Below, piece by piece: positions 1 to 5,823 of a DNA stretch of 10,715 nt. The position numbers and the translations under genes are program-made. The stretch's first letter is position 1; the number at the start of each line of letters is the position of its first letter. A model generated the notes under the pieces. The model made no database searches. It had not been told where the DNA came from and saw only the letters and a program-made list of their open reading frames with translations. Source of the stretch: Planctomycetota bacterium (lineage in GTDB: Bacteria > Planctomycetota > Phycisphaerae > Sedimentisphaerales > Anaerobacaceae); assembly GCA_003644295.1 (NCBI GenBank), contig QNBZ01000024.1, positions 1 through 10,715 of the forward strand, read 5' to 3'.

Positions 1-64
1 GCTTAGCAATGGCGTAAAATGGCCAAAATTCATACCTGCGTGAACGGTTACAAAAGTTCCGCTC

Positions 65-93
65 TTGACACAACTACTCTGAGATAATATAGT
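65..93 (+). promoter_or_regulatory. Sigma-70-like promoter of the PPDK gene
   Basis: A perfect -35 box TTGACA lies at 65-70 and a -10 box TATAGT (5 of 6 consensus positions) at 88-93, with the ideal 17-nt spacer. Transcription would begin near base 100, giving a leader of about 50 nt before the ATG at 152. Bases 1-64 show no supported gene or terminator. Confidence 0.65.
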
Positions 94-151
94 TGATGCA
101 TTGGTAGTTTGAAATTTGTAATTCGGAACACAGAGAAAGGATTTTTTGACA

Positions 152-2857
152 ATGGCAGAAAAAAGAGTTTATTTTTTCGGCGGCGGAAAAGCCGAGGGTA
201 ATGCAAAAATGAAGGAGCTTTTGGGTGGTAAAGGCGCTAATCTTGCGGAGATGACAAAACTCGGCGTGCCGGTGCCGCCGGGCTTTACAATCGCCACGAA
301 GGTGTGCGATGAGTATTACAAAAACAAGGGCAAATGGCCAAAAGGACTGGCTGAAGAAATCGACCGAAACATCACAAAGCTGGAAAAAGTAATGGGCGCA
401 AAGTTGGGCGATGCAGAACGGCCCCTGCTGGTCAGCGTCAGAAGCGGAGCAGCCGTCTCGATGCCGGGGATGATGGATACTGTGCTGAACCTGGGGCTGA
501 ATGATGATGTTGTTGAAGCTATCATTAAAAAGACCGGCAATCCGAGGTTCGCTTATGATATATACCGCCGATTCATCGATATGTTCGGCGATGTGGTGAT
601 GGGCTGCCCGCATAAGTATTTCGAGCAGGTAATCGATTCGGCCAAGAAAAGGGCCAAAGTTGAACTCGATAACGAATTGAGCGCCGAGCAGCTTAAAGAT
701 GTTGTCGAAAAATACAAGAATGTCTATAAAAAGCATGTTGGTAAATTGTTTCCGCAGGACGGCAGGACACAACTTACGCACGCAATCAACGCCGTTATCG
801 GCTCGTGGATGGTTGACAGGGCGGTTAAATATCGTCAGTTAAATAACATTACCGGCTTGCTCGGTACGGCTGTGAACGTCCAGGCGATGGTGTTCGGCAA
901 TATGGGCGCCGACTGCGCAACCGGCGTGTGCTTTACACGCAATCCGAGCACCGGCAAAAAGGAATTCTACGGCGAGTTCCTCACGAACGCCCAGGGCGAA
1001 GACGTTGTCGCCGGCATCAGAACGCCAATGCCGTTGAAGAAGATGAGCCGGGTTATGCCGAAGCCATACAAACAGCTTACCGCACTGATGACTAAGCTGG
1101 AAAAGCACTATAAGGATATGCAGGATATGGAGTTCACCATTCAGCAGGGCAAACTGTACATCCTGCAGACACGAACCGGCAAGCGCACTGCTGAAGCCGC
1201 CGTTAAAGTTGCAGTCGATATGGTCAGCGAGAAACTTATTACCAAAAGGCAAGCTGTTATGCGTATAACGCCGGAACAGTTGGACCGTCTGCTGCATCCG
1301 CATTTCGACCCGAAGGCAGCGCGCAAAGTAATTGCTAAGGGCCTTCCCGCCTCGCCGGGTGCTGCTGTCGGGCAGGTTGTTTTCGACGCCGGCACCGCCG
1401 AGCAATGGAGGAAAAAGGGCAAAAAGGTTATTCTTGTTCGTATCGAGACCAGCCCTGAAGACATCGGCGGAATGGATGCAGCGGTTGGGATTTTGACCGC
1501 TCGCGGCGGTATGACAAGCCACGCTGCGGTGGTGGCCCGCGGTATGGGCAAGTGCTGTGTCGCCGGCGTGGCCGCTCTGAATATCAATTATAAAGCCGGC
1601 ACGATTAACATCGGCAAATTAACGGTTAAGCAGGGCGACTATCTCAGTCTCGATGGCTCAACCGGCGAAATTATGGCAGGGCGATTAGCTACGGTAGAGC
1701 CGACTATGAGCGGCAGCTTCGGCAAATTTTTGAGAATTTGTGATAGCATTCGCAAACTCGGTGTGCGAACTAATGCCGATACGCCGCAGGATGCAAAAAG
1801 AGCAAGGGACTTTGGCGCCGAAGGCATCGGACTTTGCAGAACAGAACATATGTTCTTCGAGGGTGAGCGAATCTGGCCGGTGAGGCAGATGATTTTAGCC
1901 GCTGACGATTATGCCCTGATGCTTGAGAGTCTTGGAGCCGCCGGCAGTCAAAAAGAAAAGAAGGCGGTCGAGAAAAAATACGCAGTTGTTAAAAAACGTT
2001 TTGAGGGCGCCTTGAAGAAGTTATTACCATACCAGCGAAGCGATTTCGAAGGTATATTTAATGCGATGGCGGGACTTCCGGTAACTATTCGTCTGCTTGA
2101 CCCGCCGCTGCACGAGTTCCTGCCGCATGACAAATCGAATCAGGCCCAAATGGCTAAACGCCTTGGAGTTAAACCAGCCGTTGTAAAAACAAAAGTTGAG
2201 CAGTTGCACGAATTTAATCCGATGCTCGGCCACAGGGGCTGTCGGTTGGCGATAACATATCCAGCCATTTACCGTATGCAGGCAAGGGCGATTATCGAAG
2301 CGGCTCTAAATGCCAGAAAAGCCGGCAAAATCGTACTGCCGGAAATTATGATTCCGCTGGTCGGCAAGGTTGCAGAATTAAAGCAGGTCAAAGACGAAAT
2401 TGTCGATGAAATTGAGACGGTCTTCAAACAAAGAAAAACCAAAATCAAATATATGATTGGGACAATGATTGAGGTTCCCAGGGCCGCTTTGACAGCTGAT
2501 GAAATCGCAACCGAGGCGGACTTCTTCAGCTTTGGGACGAACGACCTGACACAGATGGCGATGGGCTTTTCACGGGACGATGCCGGCAAGTTCCTCGCCG
2601 AGTACGTCAACAAGGGCATTTACGCCGCAGACCCCTTCCAGAAGCTCGACCAGGCCGGCGTCGGCAAGCTGGTGGAGATGGGCACAAAGCTCGGCAGAAA
2701 AACCAGAAAGCAGTTAAAAGTCGGAATCTGCGGCGAGCACGGCGGAGAGCCGGACAGTATTGATTTTTGTCATCGTGTAGGGATGAACTATGTTTCCTGT
2801 TCGCCGTTCAGAGTGCCGATTGCCCGGCTGGCGGCTGCACAAGCGGCAGTGAAATAA
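152..2857 (+). CDS. ppdK: Pyruvate, phosphate dikinase (PPDK)
   Basis: The enzyme interconverts ATP + phosphate + pyruvate with AMP + PPi + phosphoenolpyruvate in the cytoplasm. In anaerobes it often serves PPi-linked glycolysis; elsewhere it makes PEP. The protein is 901 aa, normal for bacterial PPDK, and all three domains are present. The N-terminal nucleotide-binding domain (about residues 1-340) has VSVRSGA at 94-100. The swivelling phosphohistidine domain has GGMTSHAAVVARGMG with catalytic His457, preceded by Thr455, the position of regulatory phosphorylation in plant PPDK. The C-terminal PEP/pyruvate barrel has NPMLGHRGCRL from 689, IEVPRAAL from 773, GTNDLTQ from 795 and the ICGEHGGEP motif with catalytic Cys860. 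The ATG at 152 is chosen because AAGGA (137-141) sits 10 nt upstream; an in-frame TTG at 146 would lie too close. It is apparently monocistronic, ending just before a miniature element. Identity is secure; the metabolic direction is inference. Confidence 0.97.
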   Translation: MAEKRVYFFGGGKAEGNAKMKELLGGKGANLAEMTKLGVPVPPGFTIATKVCDEYYKNKGKWPKGLAEEIDRNITKLEKVMGAKLGDAERPLLVSVRSGAAVSMPGMMDTVLNLGLNDDVVEAIIKKTGNPRFAYDIYRRFIDMFGDVVMGCPHKYFEQVIDSAKKRAKVELDNELSAEQLKDVVEKYKNVYKKHVGKLFPQDGRTQLTHAINAVIGSWMVDRAVKYRQLNNITGLLGTAVNVQAMVFGNMGADCATGVCFTRNPSTGKKEFYGEFLTNAQGEDVVAGIRTPMPLKKMSRVMPKPYKQLTALMTKLEKHYKDMQDMEFTIQQGKLYILQTRTGKRTAEAAVKVAVDMVSEKLITKRQAVMRITPEQLDRLLHPHFDPKAARKVIAKGLPASPGAAVGQVVFDAGTAEQWRKKGKKVILVRIETSPEDIGGMDAAVGILTARGGMTSHAAVVARGMGKCCVAGVAALNINYKAGTINIGKLTVKQGDYLSLDGSTGEIMAGRLATVEPTMSGSFGKFLRICDSIRKLGVRTNADTPQDAKRARDFGAEGIGLCRTEHMFFEGERIWPVRQMILAADDYALMLESLGAAGSQKEKKAVEKKYAVVKKRFEGALKKLLPYQRSDFEGIFNAMAGLPVTIRLLDPPLHEFLPHDKSNQAQMAKRLGVKPAVVKTKVEQLHEFNPMLGHRGCRLAITYPAIYRMQARAIIEAALNARKAGKIVLPEIMIPLVGKVAELKQVKDEIVDEIETVFKQRKTKIKYMIGTMIEVPRAALTADEIATEADFFSFGTNDLTQMAMGFSRDDAGKFLAEYVNKGIYAADPFQKLDQAGVGKLVEMGTKLGRKTRKQLKVGICGEHGGEPDSIDFCHRVGMNYVSCSPFRVPIARLAAAQAAVK

Positions 2858-2868
2858 ATGATTAATAA

Positions 2869-3015
2869 TACCAATTGGAGTTAATTTTTGCGCCCTGTCA
2901 TTCCCGCGAAAGCGGGAATCCATAGGTTTATATATGTACTGGATGCCTGCTTTCGCAGGAATGACACAATAATTGATTGTCTGTCAAAAAGCGCATTTAC
3001 TTAGTCCAATTGGTA
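2869..3015. mobile_element. 147-bp foldback MITE-like element, copy 1
   Basis: The ends are inverted repeats: TACCAATTGGA at the left and its exact complement at the right. Weaker pairing continues inward to a shared TGCGC block. The element is flanked by the direct repeat TAA (2866-2868 and 3016-3018), consistent with a 3-bp target duplication. Inside are two hairpins, ATTCCCGC-gaaa-GCGGGAAT and CCTGC-tttc-GCAGG. The left half is also nearly complementary to the right half, so the whole unit can fold into one long hairpin. It has no coding capacity and matches copy 2 at 145 of 147 positions (differences at 2960 and 2981). It begins 11 bp after the PPDK stop, where its hairpins might also end PPDK transcripts (inference). 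Confidence 0.85.
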
Positions 3016-3019
3016 TAAT
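3011..3019 (+). promoter_or_regulatory. Extended -10 box upstream of tRNA-His
   Basis: TGGTATAAT is a perfect TGn-TATAAT extended -10. Its first five bases are the terminal bases of the miniature element and the last four come from the flanking target sequence. The predicted transcription start is near 3026, about 14 nt before the mature tRNA 5' end. No good -35 box is seen at 16-18 nt, which an extended -10 can tolerate. Confidence 0.45.
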
Positions 3020-3040
3020 TACTGATAATTGATTATTGTG

Positions 3041-3114
3041 GTGAAAGTAGCTCAGTCGGATAGAGCACCGGGTTGTGGTCCCGGGGGTCGCGGGTTCGAA
3101 TCCCGTCTTTCACC
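3041..3114 (+). tRNA. tRNA-His (anticodon GTG)
   Basis: A full cloverleaf can be drawn. The acceptor is GTGAAAG (3041-3047) with CTTTCAC (3107-3113). The D stem is GCTC/GAGC. The anticodon stem CCGGG/CCCGG encloses the loop TTGTGGT, with anticodon GTG at 3075-3077. The variable loop is 5 nt. The T stem GCGGG/CCCGT (one G-T wobble) encloses TTCGAAT. The base at 3040 is G and position 73 (3114) is C, which matches the G-1:C73 pair that marks histidine tRNA. CCA is not encoded. No clear terminator follows before the convergent gene ending at 3158. Confidence 0.95.
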
Positions 3115-3157
3115 CTTCTTTGCAAATTATTCAGCCCACAACTCTGTATTTGGTTTT

Positions 3158-3883
3158 TTATATTACCTCCAACCGGCGAAGCGTTGCCCTGGCCCAGCGG
3201 AAACTACGCAACTGTGAGAAAATAAGCAGTAACACTACCAGCAGCCAATAGCCGGTGAACCGCAGATAAAAAAGGATGTCGCCGAATATCCCCCTGGTCT
3301 CGGCGCCTGCACAGCGGCTCATCAATTCGGCTGGGCTGTACATCGCCCCGGCAACTACGCCGCCAAAGAACTTCTGCCACGGCAACAACAAAACAACCAT
3401 CACAAGCGAGAGGAAAAAAGCCCGGCTGATATGATTTATTCCACCAAGCCGGCCAAGCATCGAGACATTCAGTGCGAACAGCATTGTCAGGCAATAAAGT
3501 ATAGCTGCCAGTATAAGCGCAAAGTCCAGGAACCGGATGAGCAACGCTAATTGTTCGAACTTTATGTTGCCAAAGAAAGAACCTATCTTTTGCTGTTGCG
3601 GCGCCGCTGGGCTCGGCTGGTTCGGCTGCTCAGCGACTACCTGCTTTGCAGCCACATTAATCTGCTCGGTCTGTTCGGATGAAACAGCAGGTAAATCACT
3701 TTTCGGCTTATCACCGCTCGTAACATAACCGGTATTCACAACCCAGAACGATACCTGCAGCAACAACAGAGACGCCATTACTATTATAAACAAAAAGTTT
3801 TTCCATCCCCTGAACACGCCGACCGCTTCGAGAGAATCGGTGGTATCGAGCAAATTGTCCTGTTTGTTCTGATTTTCGTCCAT
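3158..3883 (-). CDS. Four-helix integral membrane protein of unknown function
   Basis: The 241-aa product is not recognised as a named family. A polar N-terminus (1-28, Asn/Asp/Gln-rich) precedes transmembrane segment 1 (about 29-49). A Pro/Gln/Glu-rich loop (about 52-108) follows, probably outside the cytoplasm. Then come three more hydrophobic segments at about 112-140, 152-168 and 208-223, and a basic C-terminal tail (RSFRWARATLRRLEVI). The tail and helix 4 suggest a Yip1-like or generic inner-membrane arrangement, but no diagnostic motif is visible. The ATG at 3883 is chosen because AGGAG (3896-3892, minus strand) lies 8 nt upstream; a TTG two codons earlier is nearer the Shine-Dalgarno and less likely. 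It converges on tRNA-His and has no operon partner on its strand, apart from the decayed transposase behind it. Codon use looks like its neighbours, so it is probably a real resident gene. Confidence 0.8.
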   Translation of the reverse strand: MDENQNKQDNLLDTTDSLEAVGVFRGWKNFLFIIVMASLLLLQVSFWVVNTGYVTSGDKPKSDLPAVSSEQTEQINVAAKQVVAEQPNQPSPAAPQQQKIGSFFGNIKFEQLALLIRFLDFALILAAILYCLTMLFALNVSMLGRLGGINHISRAFFLSLVMVVLLLPWQKFFGGVVAGAMYSPAELMSRCAGAETRGIFGDILFYLRFTGYWLLVVLLLIFSQLRSFRWARATLRRLEVI

Positions 3884-3891
3884 TTCCAAAT

Positions 3892-3896
3892 CTCCT
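3892..3896 (-). promoter_or_regulatory. Ribosome binding site of the membrane protein gene
   Basis: AGGAG on the minus strand, 8 nt before the ATG at 3883. It decides this start over the upstream in-frame TTG at 3889. Confidence 0.7.
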
Positions 3897-3957
3897 ATGT
3901 TAAAAATCTACTTCGTTTTTTTTTGTTTTTTTACGTTAAGTATTTGCGATTACAAAG

Positions 3958-4125
3958 TTAGTTTTGGAAGTCCTCGAATATCCAGTTATTTTTCAACGTC
4001 TGATATATTGTCTGATATATTATTCCAAAAAATTTCCGAGCGGTTGCAATAATTGCTTTGCCACTGCCGCGGTGGCCTTTGATACGTTCATAATAACCAC
4101 GCAATGCCTCGCACAAAAATGCTGC
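3958..4125 (-). pseudogene. Remnant of an IS110-type transposase (C-terminus)
   Basis: An open 55-codon minus-strand stretch reads AAFLCEALRGYYERIKGHRG, then SGKAIIATARKFFGIIYQT, then a tail with TLKNNWIFEDFQN and a stop. The YERIK..RG.GKAIIATARK..GIIY..LKN signature is typical of the C-terminal region of IS110/IS116/IS902 (DEDD) transposases, which are normally about 300-450 aa. Only the extreme C-terminus remains. In-frame stops occur immediately upstream at 4126-4128 and 4138-4140, so it cannot be expressed as a transposase. A 12-bp tandem duplication (3999-4010 and 4011-4022) doubles the residues IYQT inside the conserved helix. The assignment rests on motif memory, not on a search. Confidence 0.65.
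3999..4022. repeat. 12-bp tandem duplication inside the transposase remnant
   Basis: TCTGATATATTG is followed directly by TCTGATATATTA. The two units differ only at the last base and keep the reading frame, so this looks like a post-inactivation slippage event. Confidence 0.75.
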
Positions 4126-4328
4126 CTATGGCCTATTCTACTCCGGCTGATAGTCCAATCGTAACCGAAGCTCAAACGCCAACAAAGTTTTTAGAACAGA
4201 TACTTTTTCGCTTTTTTCGCCTTCACAATACATAGCGAAAAAAGAAAGAAAAAATATCATTCACTTGTCAAAGAGCTATTTCCGCTAAAAGCGGCTTTTA
4301 TCGTACCATCTCCTTTTCTATTTTATTA
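4126..4328. other. Gene-poor A/T-rich spacer with inverted repeats
   Basis: No supported gene is seen. A perfect 10-bp inverted repeat, CTTTTTTCGC at 4211-4220 and GCGAAAAAAG at 4235-4244, encloses a 14-nt loop. On the minus strand the motif AGCTCTTTGACAA (4264-4276) resembles the rRNA antitermination boxA (TGCTCTTTAACAA). Next to it (4281-4294) is a small CCGCTaaaAGCGG hairpin. A 31-codon minus-strand reading frame (4138-4233) has no ribosome binding site and is in the same frame as the transposase remnant. This may be further decayed insertion-sequence material. Confidence 0.5.
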
Positions 4329-4475
4329 TACCAATTGGAGTTAATTTTTGCGCCCTGTCATTCCCGCGAAAGCGGGAATCCATAGGTTTATATATGTACT
4401 GGATGCCTGCTTTCGCAGGTATGACACAATAATTGATTGTTTGTCAAAAAGCGCATTTACTTAGTCCAATTGGTA
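4329..4475. mobile_element. 147-bp foldback MITE-like element, copy 2
   Basis: It has the same length, orientation and terminal inverted repeats as the copy at 2869-3015, with substitutions only at 4420 and 4441. It is flanked by the direct repeat TTA (4326-4328 and 4476-4478). Different 3-bp duplications of the form TWA at the two copies support independent transposition rather than duplication of a larger segment. The copy contains no gene. Confidence 0.85.
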
Positions 4476-4560
4476 TTACCCAGCCACCCTCATCAAGAAA
4501 AGTAACAAATCTTCAATTTATAAGGATTTTAACAAAAATCGGTTTTATAATCAAGAGCAT

Positions 4561-4632
4561 TTGGAAAAACAGGGACAGTTCTCGACCCGCCTGTCGGACG
4601 GGCAAGCGCCAGGAACTGTCCCGCTTTTCCAA
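4561..4632. repeat. Long imperfect inverted repeat (foldback)
   Basis: The left arm is TTGGAAAA (4561-4568), three unpaired bases, then GGGACAGTTC (4572-4581). The right arm is GAACTGTCCC (4613-4622), two unpaired bases, then TTTTCCAA (4625-4632). This gives 18 paired bases around an internal 3x2 loop. The 31-nt centre has a GC-rich CCCG...CGGG mini-hairpin. Its ends do not match the TACCAATTGGA element, so it is a different repeat family. It sits upstream of the protease promoter. Confidence 0.7.
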
Positions 4633-4652
4633 CAAAATGGGTGAAAATAGGT

Positions 4653-4681
4653 TTGACGGTGGTCTAAAACACCATTATACT
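4653..4681 (+). promoter_or_regulatory. Sigma-70-like promoter of the protease operon
   Basis: TTGACG (4653-4658) and TATACT (4676-4681) each match consensus at 5 of 6 positions and are separated by 17 nt. The predicted start near 4688 excludes any translational start upstream and supports the ATG at 4721. Confidence 0.55.
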
Positions 4682-4720
4682 GCTTCTGATAAAGGAAATG
4701 GCATAACCCGTGAGGCAAAA

Positions 4721-5821
4721 ATGCGCAGAAACAAAAATCGCAACAAACATCGAATACACCAAAGGCATACGCTGGGGCATATCGAACAAGGAATGTCGAA
4801 TGACGAAGGGGAAAAAACACTTCGGCGTTCAATATTCGTTATTCGTTATTCATTATTCATTTATATTCTTGTGCTGTTGTTTGTTTGCGTGCGTTGTTTT
4901 GCCGATACAGTCGTCCTCAAAGAAGGCCAAACGCTAACAGGCAGCATCCTTGCGGAGAAAAAAACGCTTATCTACCTCGACATCGGCGTAACGGTTCTGA
5001 CCATCCCGAAAGAAGATATACTCGAATACGAATACACAAATCAACTGTCGAATTCTGACTCCCAATTGCAAATCAAAAATAGTCAATCATCAATCATCAA
5101 TCATCAATTATACAAAACCGCTAATCTCGAAAAAACAACTATCGAAAAATGCGTGGATGCATTCTCAGAAGCGGTTGTAAAGGTTTCAAGCCCGGCGGGG
5201 CTTGGCTCGGGTTTCTTTATCAACGAAGAGGGGTACCTGCTTACTAACTATCACGTAATAGAAAAAGAAACGAAGATTGAAGTTACCATCTTCCAAAAGG
5301 CAGAGAACGGCTTTGAGAAAAAGAGATTCAAAAAAGTCAAAATCGAAGCTATTAATCCTTTCATTGACCTTGCGCTGTTGAAGGTCGAAGAGCTTGGCGA
5401 TACGAAAGTCAAATACGCATATCTCGGCGACATCGACAGTATTAAAGTCGGCGAAAAGGTTTTCGCTATCGGCAATCCGCTCGGGCTGGAGCGAACCGTA
5501 ACCGACGGCGTCATCAGCACAACAAGCAGGGCCTTCAAAGGGCTTGTCTATATCCAGACAAACGCCGATATAAATCCCGGCAATTCCGGCGGGCCGTTGT
5601 TCAACTTGGCCGGCGAAGTCATCGGAGTTACGAATATGGGCTACATATTCTTCGGCGGACTCGGATTTGCAATACCGGTTGATTATGTGAAGCATTTCAT
5701 AGAGAACCGTGACGCTTTCGCTTATGATAAAGATAATCCGAATACCGGCTTCAAGTACATTCAGCCGGACCGAAGACACAATATGGCTAAACCGGAATTT
5801 CTTCAAAAACAAGGAGATTAA
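4721..5821 (+). CDS. Exported trypsin-like serine protease (S1C, DegP-like, no PDZ)
   Basis: The 366-aa product has a basic N-terminus, a hydrophobic signal segment (about 37-58) and a plausible cleavage site at CFA|DT (residue 61). A small beta-rich domain (63-106, TVVLKEGQTLTGSILAEKK onward) and an Asn/Ser/Gln-rich linker (107-131) follow, then a chymotrypsin-fold protease domain. The catalytic triad is complete: His178 in LLTNYHVIE, Asp216 in PFIDLALLKVEE and Ser289 in NPGNSGGPLF. The chain ends about 40 residues after the last protease strand (GLGFAIPVDYVKHF), so the PDZ domains of HtrA/DegP are absent. It probably cleaves proteins in the periplasm or at the envelope. Start: ATG 4721 has GAGG 5 nt upstream and fits the promoter. 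ATG 4793 would give a cleaner signal peptide (342 aa), but its AGGA abuts the codon. The downstream gene's Shine-Dalgarno overlaps this gene's end, so the pair is likely one operon. Confidence 0.88.
   Translation: MRRNKNRNKHRIHQRHTLGHIEQGMSNDEGEKTLRRSIFVIRYSLFIYILVLLFVCVRCFADTVVLKEGQTLTGSILAEKKTLIYLDIGVTVLTIPKEDILEYEYTNQLSNSDSQLQIKNSQSSIINHQLYKTANLEKTTIEKCVDAFSEAVVKVSSPAGLGSGFFINEEGYLLTNYHVIEKETKIEVTIFQKAENGFEKKRFKKVKIEAINPFIDLALLKVEELGDTKVKYAYLGDIDSIKVGEKVFAIGNPLGLERTVTDGVISTTSRAFKGLVYIQTNADINPGNSGGPLFNLAGEVIGVTNMGYIFFGGLGFAIPVDYVKHFIENRDAFAYDKDNPNTGFKYIQPDRRHNMAKPEFLQKQGD
4834..4861 (+). repeat. Heptanucleotide tandem repeat in the signal-peptide region
   Basis: Four consecutive 7-mers read ATTCGTT, ATTCGTT, ATTCATT, ATTCATT. 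They encode the hydrophobic part of the protease signal segment (FVIRYSLFIY). Because 7 and 3 are coprime, the array encodes similar hydrophobic heptapeptides without stops in all three frames. Confidence 0.75.
5084..5110 (+). repeat. Heptanucleotide tandem repeat in the protease linker
   Basis: CAATCAT occurs three times in a row and then partially (CAATTA). It encodes part of the polar linker (SQSSIINHQL) between the N-terminal domain and the protease domain. Gain or loss of one unit would shift the frame before the catalytic domain. Confidence 0.75.
5811..5816 (+). promoter_or_regulatory. Shine-Dalgarno of the gene after the protease
   Basis: AAGGAG lies within the last codons of the protease gene (stop TAA at 5819-5821). 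It is 7 nt before the ATT at 5824-5826, the ideal distance for initiation there. It is 73 nt from the GTG at 5890, too far to serve it. Confidence 0.6.
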
Positions 5822-5823
5822 AA

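Noticed and set aside
1..64. Possible gene fragment at the left edge
   Set aside because: Short open stretches exist on both strands, but none has a start signal or recognisable sequence.
74..781. Long minus-strand frame opposite PPDK
   Set aside because: It is a shadow of the PPDK coding strand with no Shine-Dalgarno or recognisable domain. Other antisense frames under PPDK, the protease and GH2 were dropped for the same reason.
2869..3015. CRISPR repeat or attachment site near the tRNA
   Set aside because: The two repeats are 1.3 kb apart with genes between them and have inverted ends and target duplications. They do not overlap the tRNA 3' end and no integrase is present.
3029..3217. 62-codon plus-strand frame
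   Set aside because: It covers the tRNA-His gene and has no coding character beyond being open.
4138..4233. 31-codon minus-strand frame starting MYCEGEKSEKV
   Set aside because: It has no ribosome binding site and lies in decayed spacer DNA. It is more likely a remnant than a gene.
4433..4720. Upstream extension of the protease reading frame
   Set aside because: It runs through the MITE end, the foldback repeat and the promoter, and lacks a Shine-Dalgarno. The open frame there is incidental.
4710..4937. 75-codon plus-strand frame with a hydrophobic segment
   Set aside because: The hydrophobic stretch is a product of the heptanucleotide repeat, which reads similarly in every frame. The protease frame continues into a conserved domain and this one does not.
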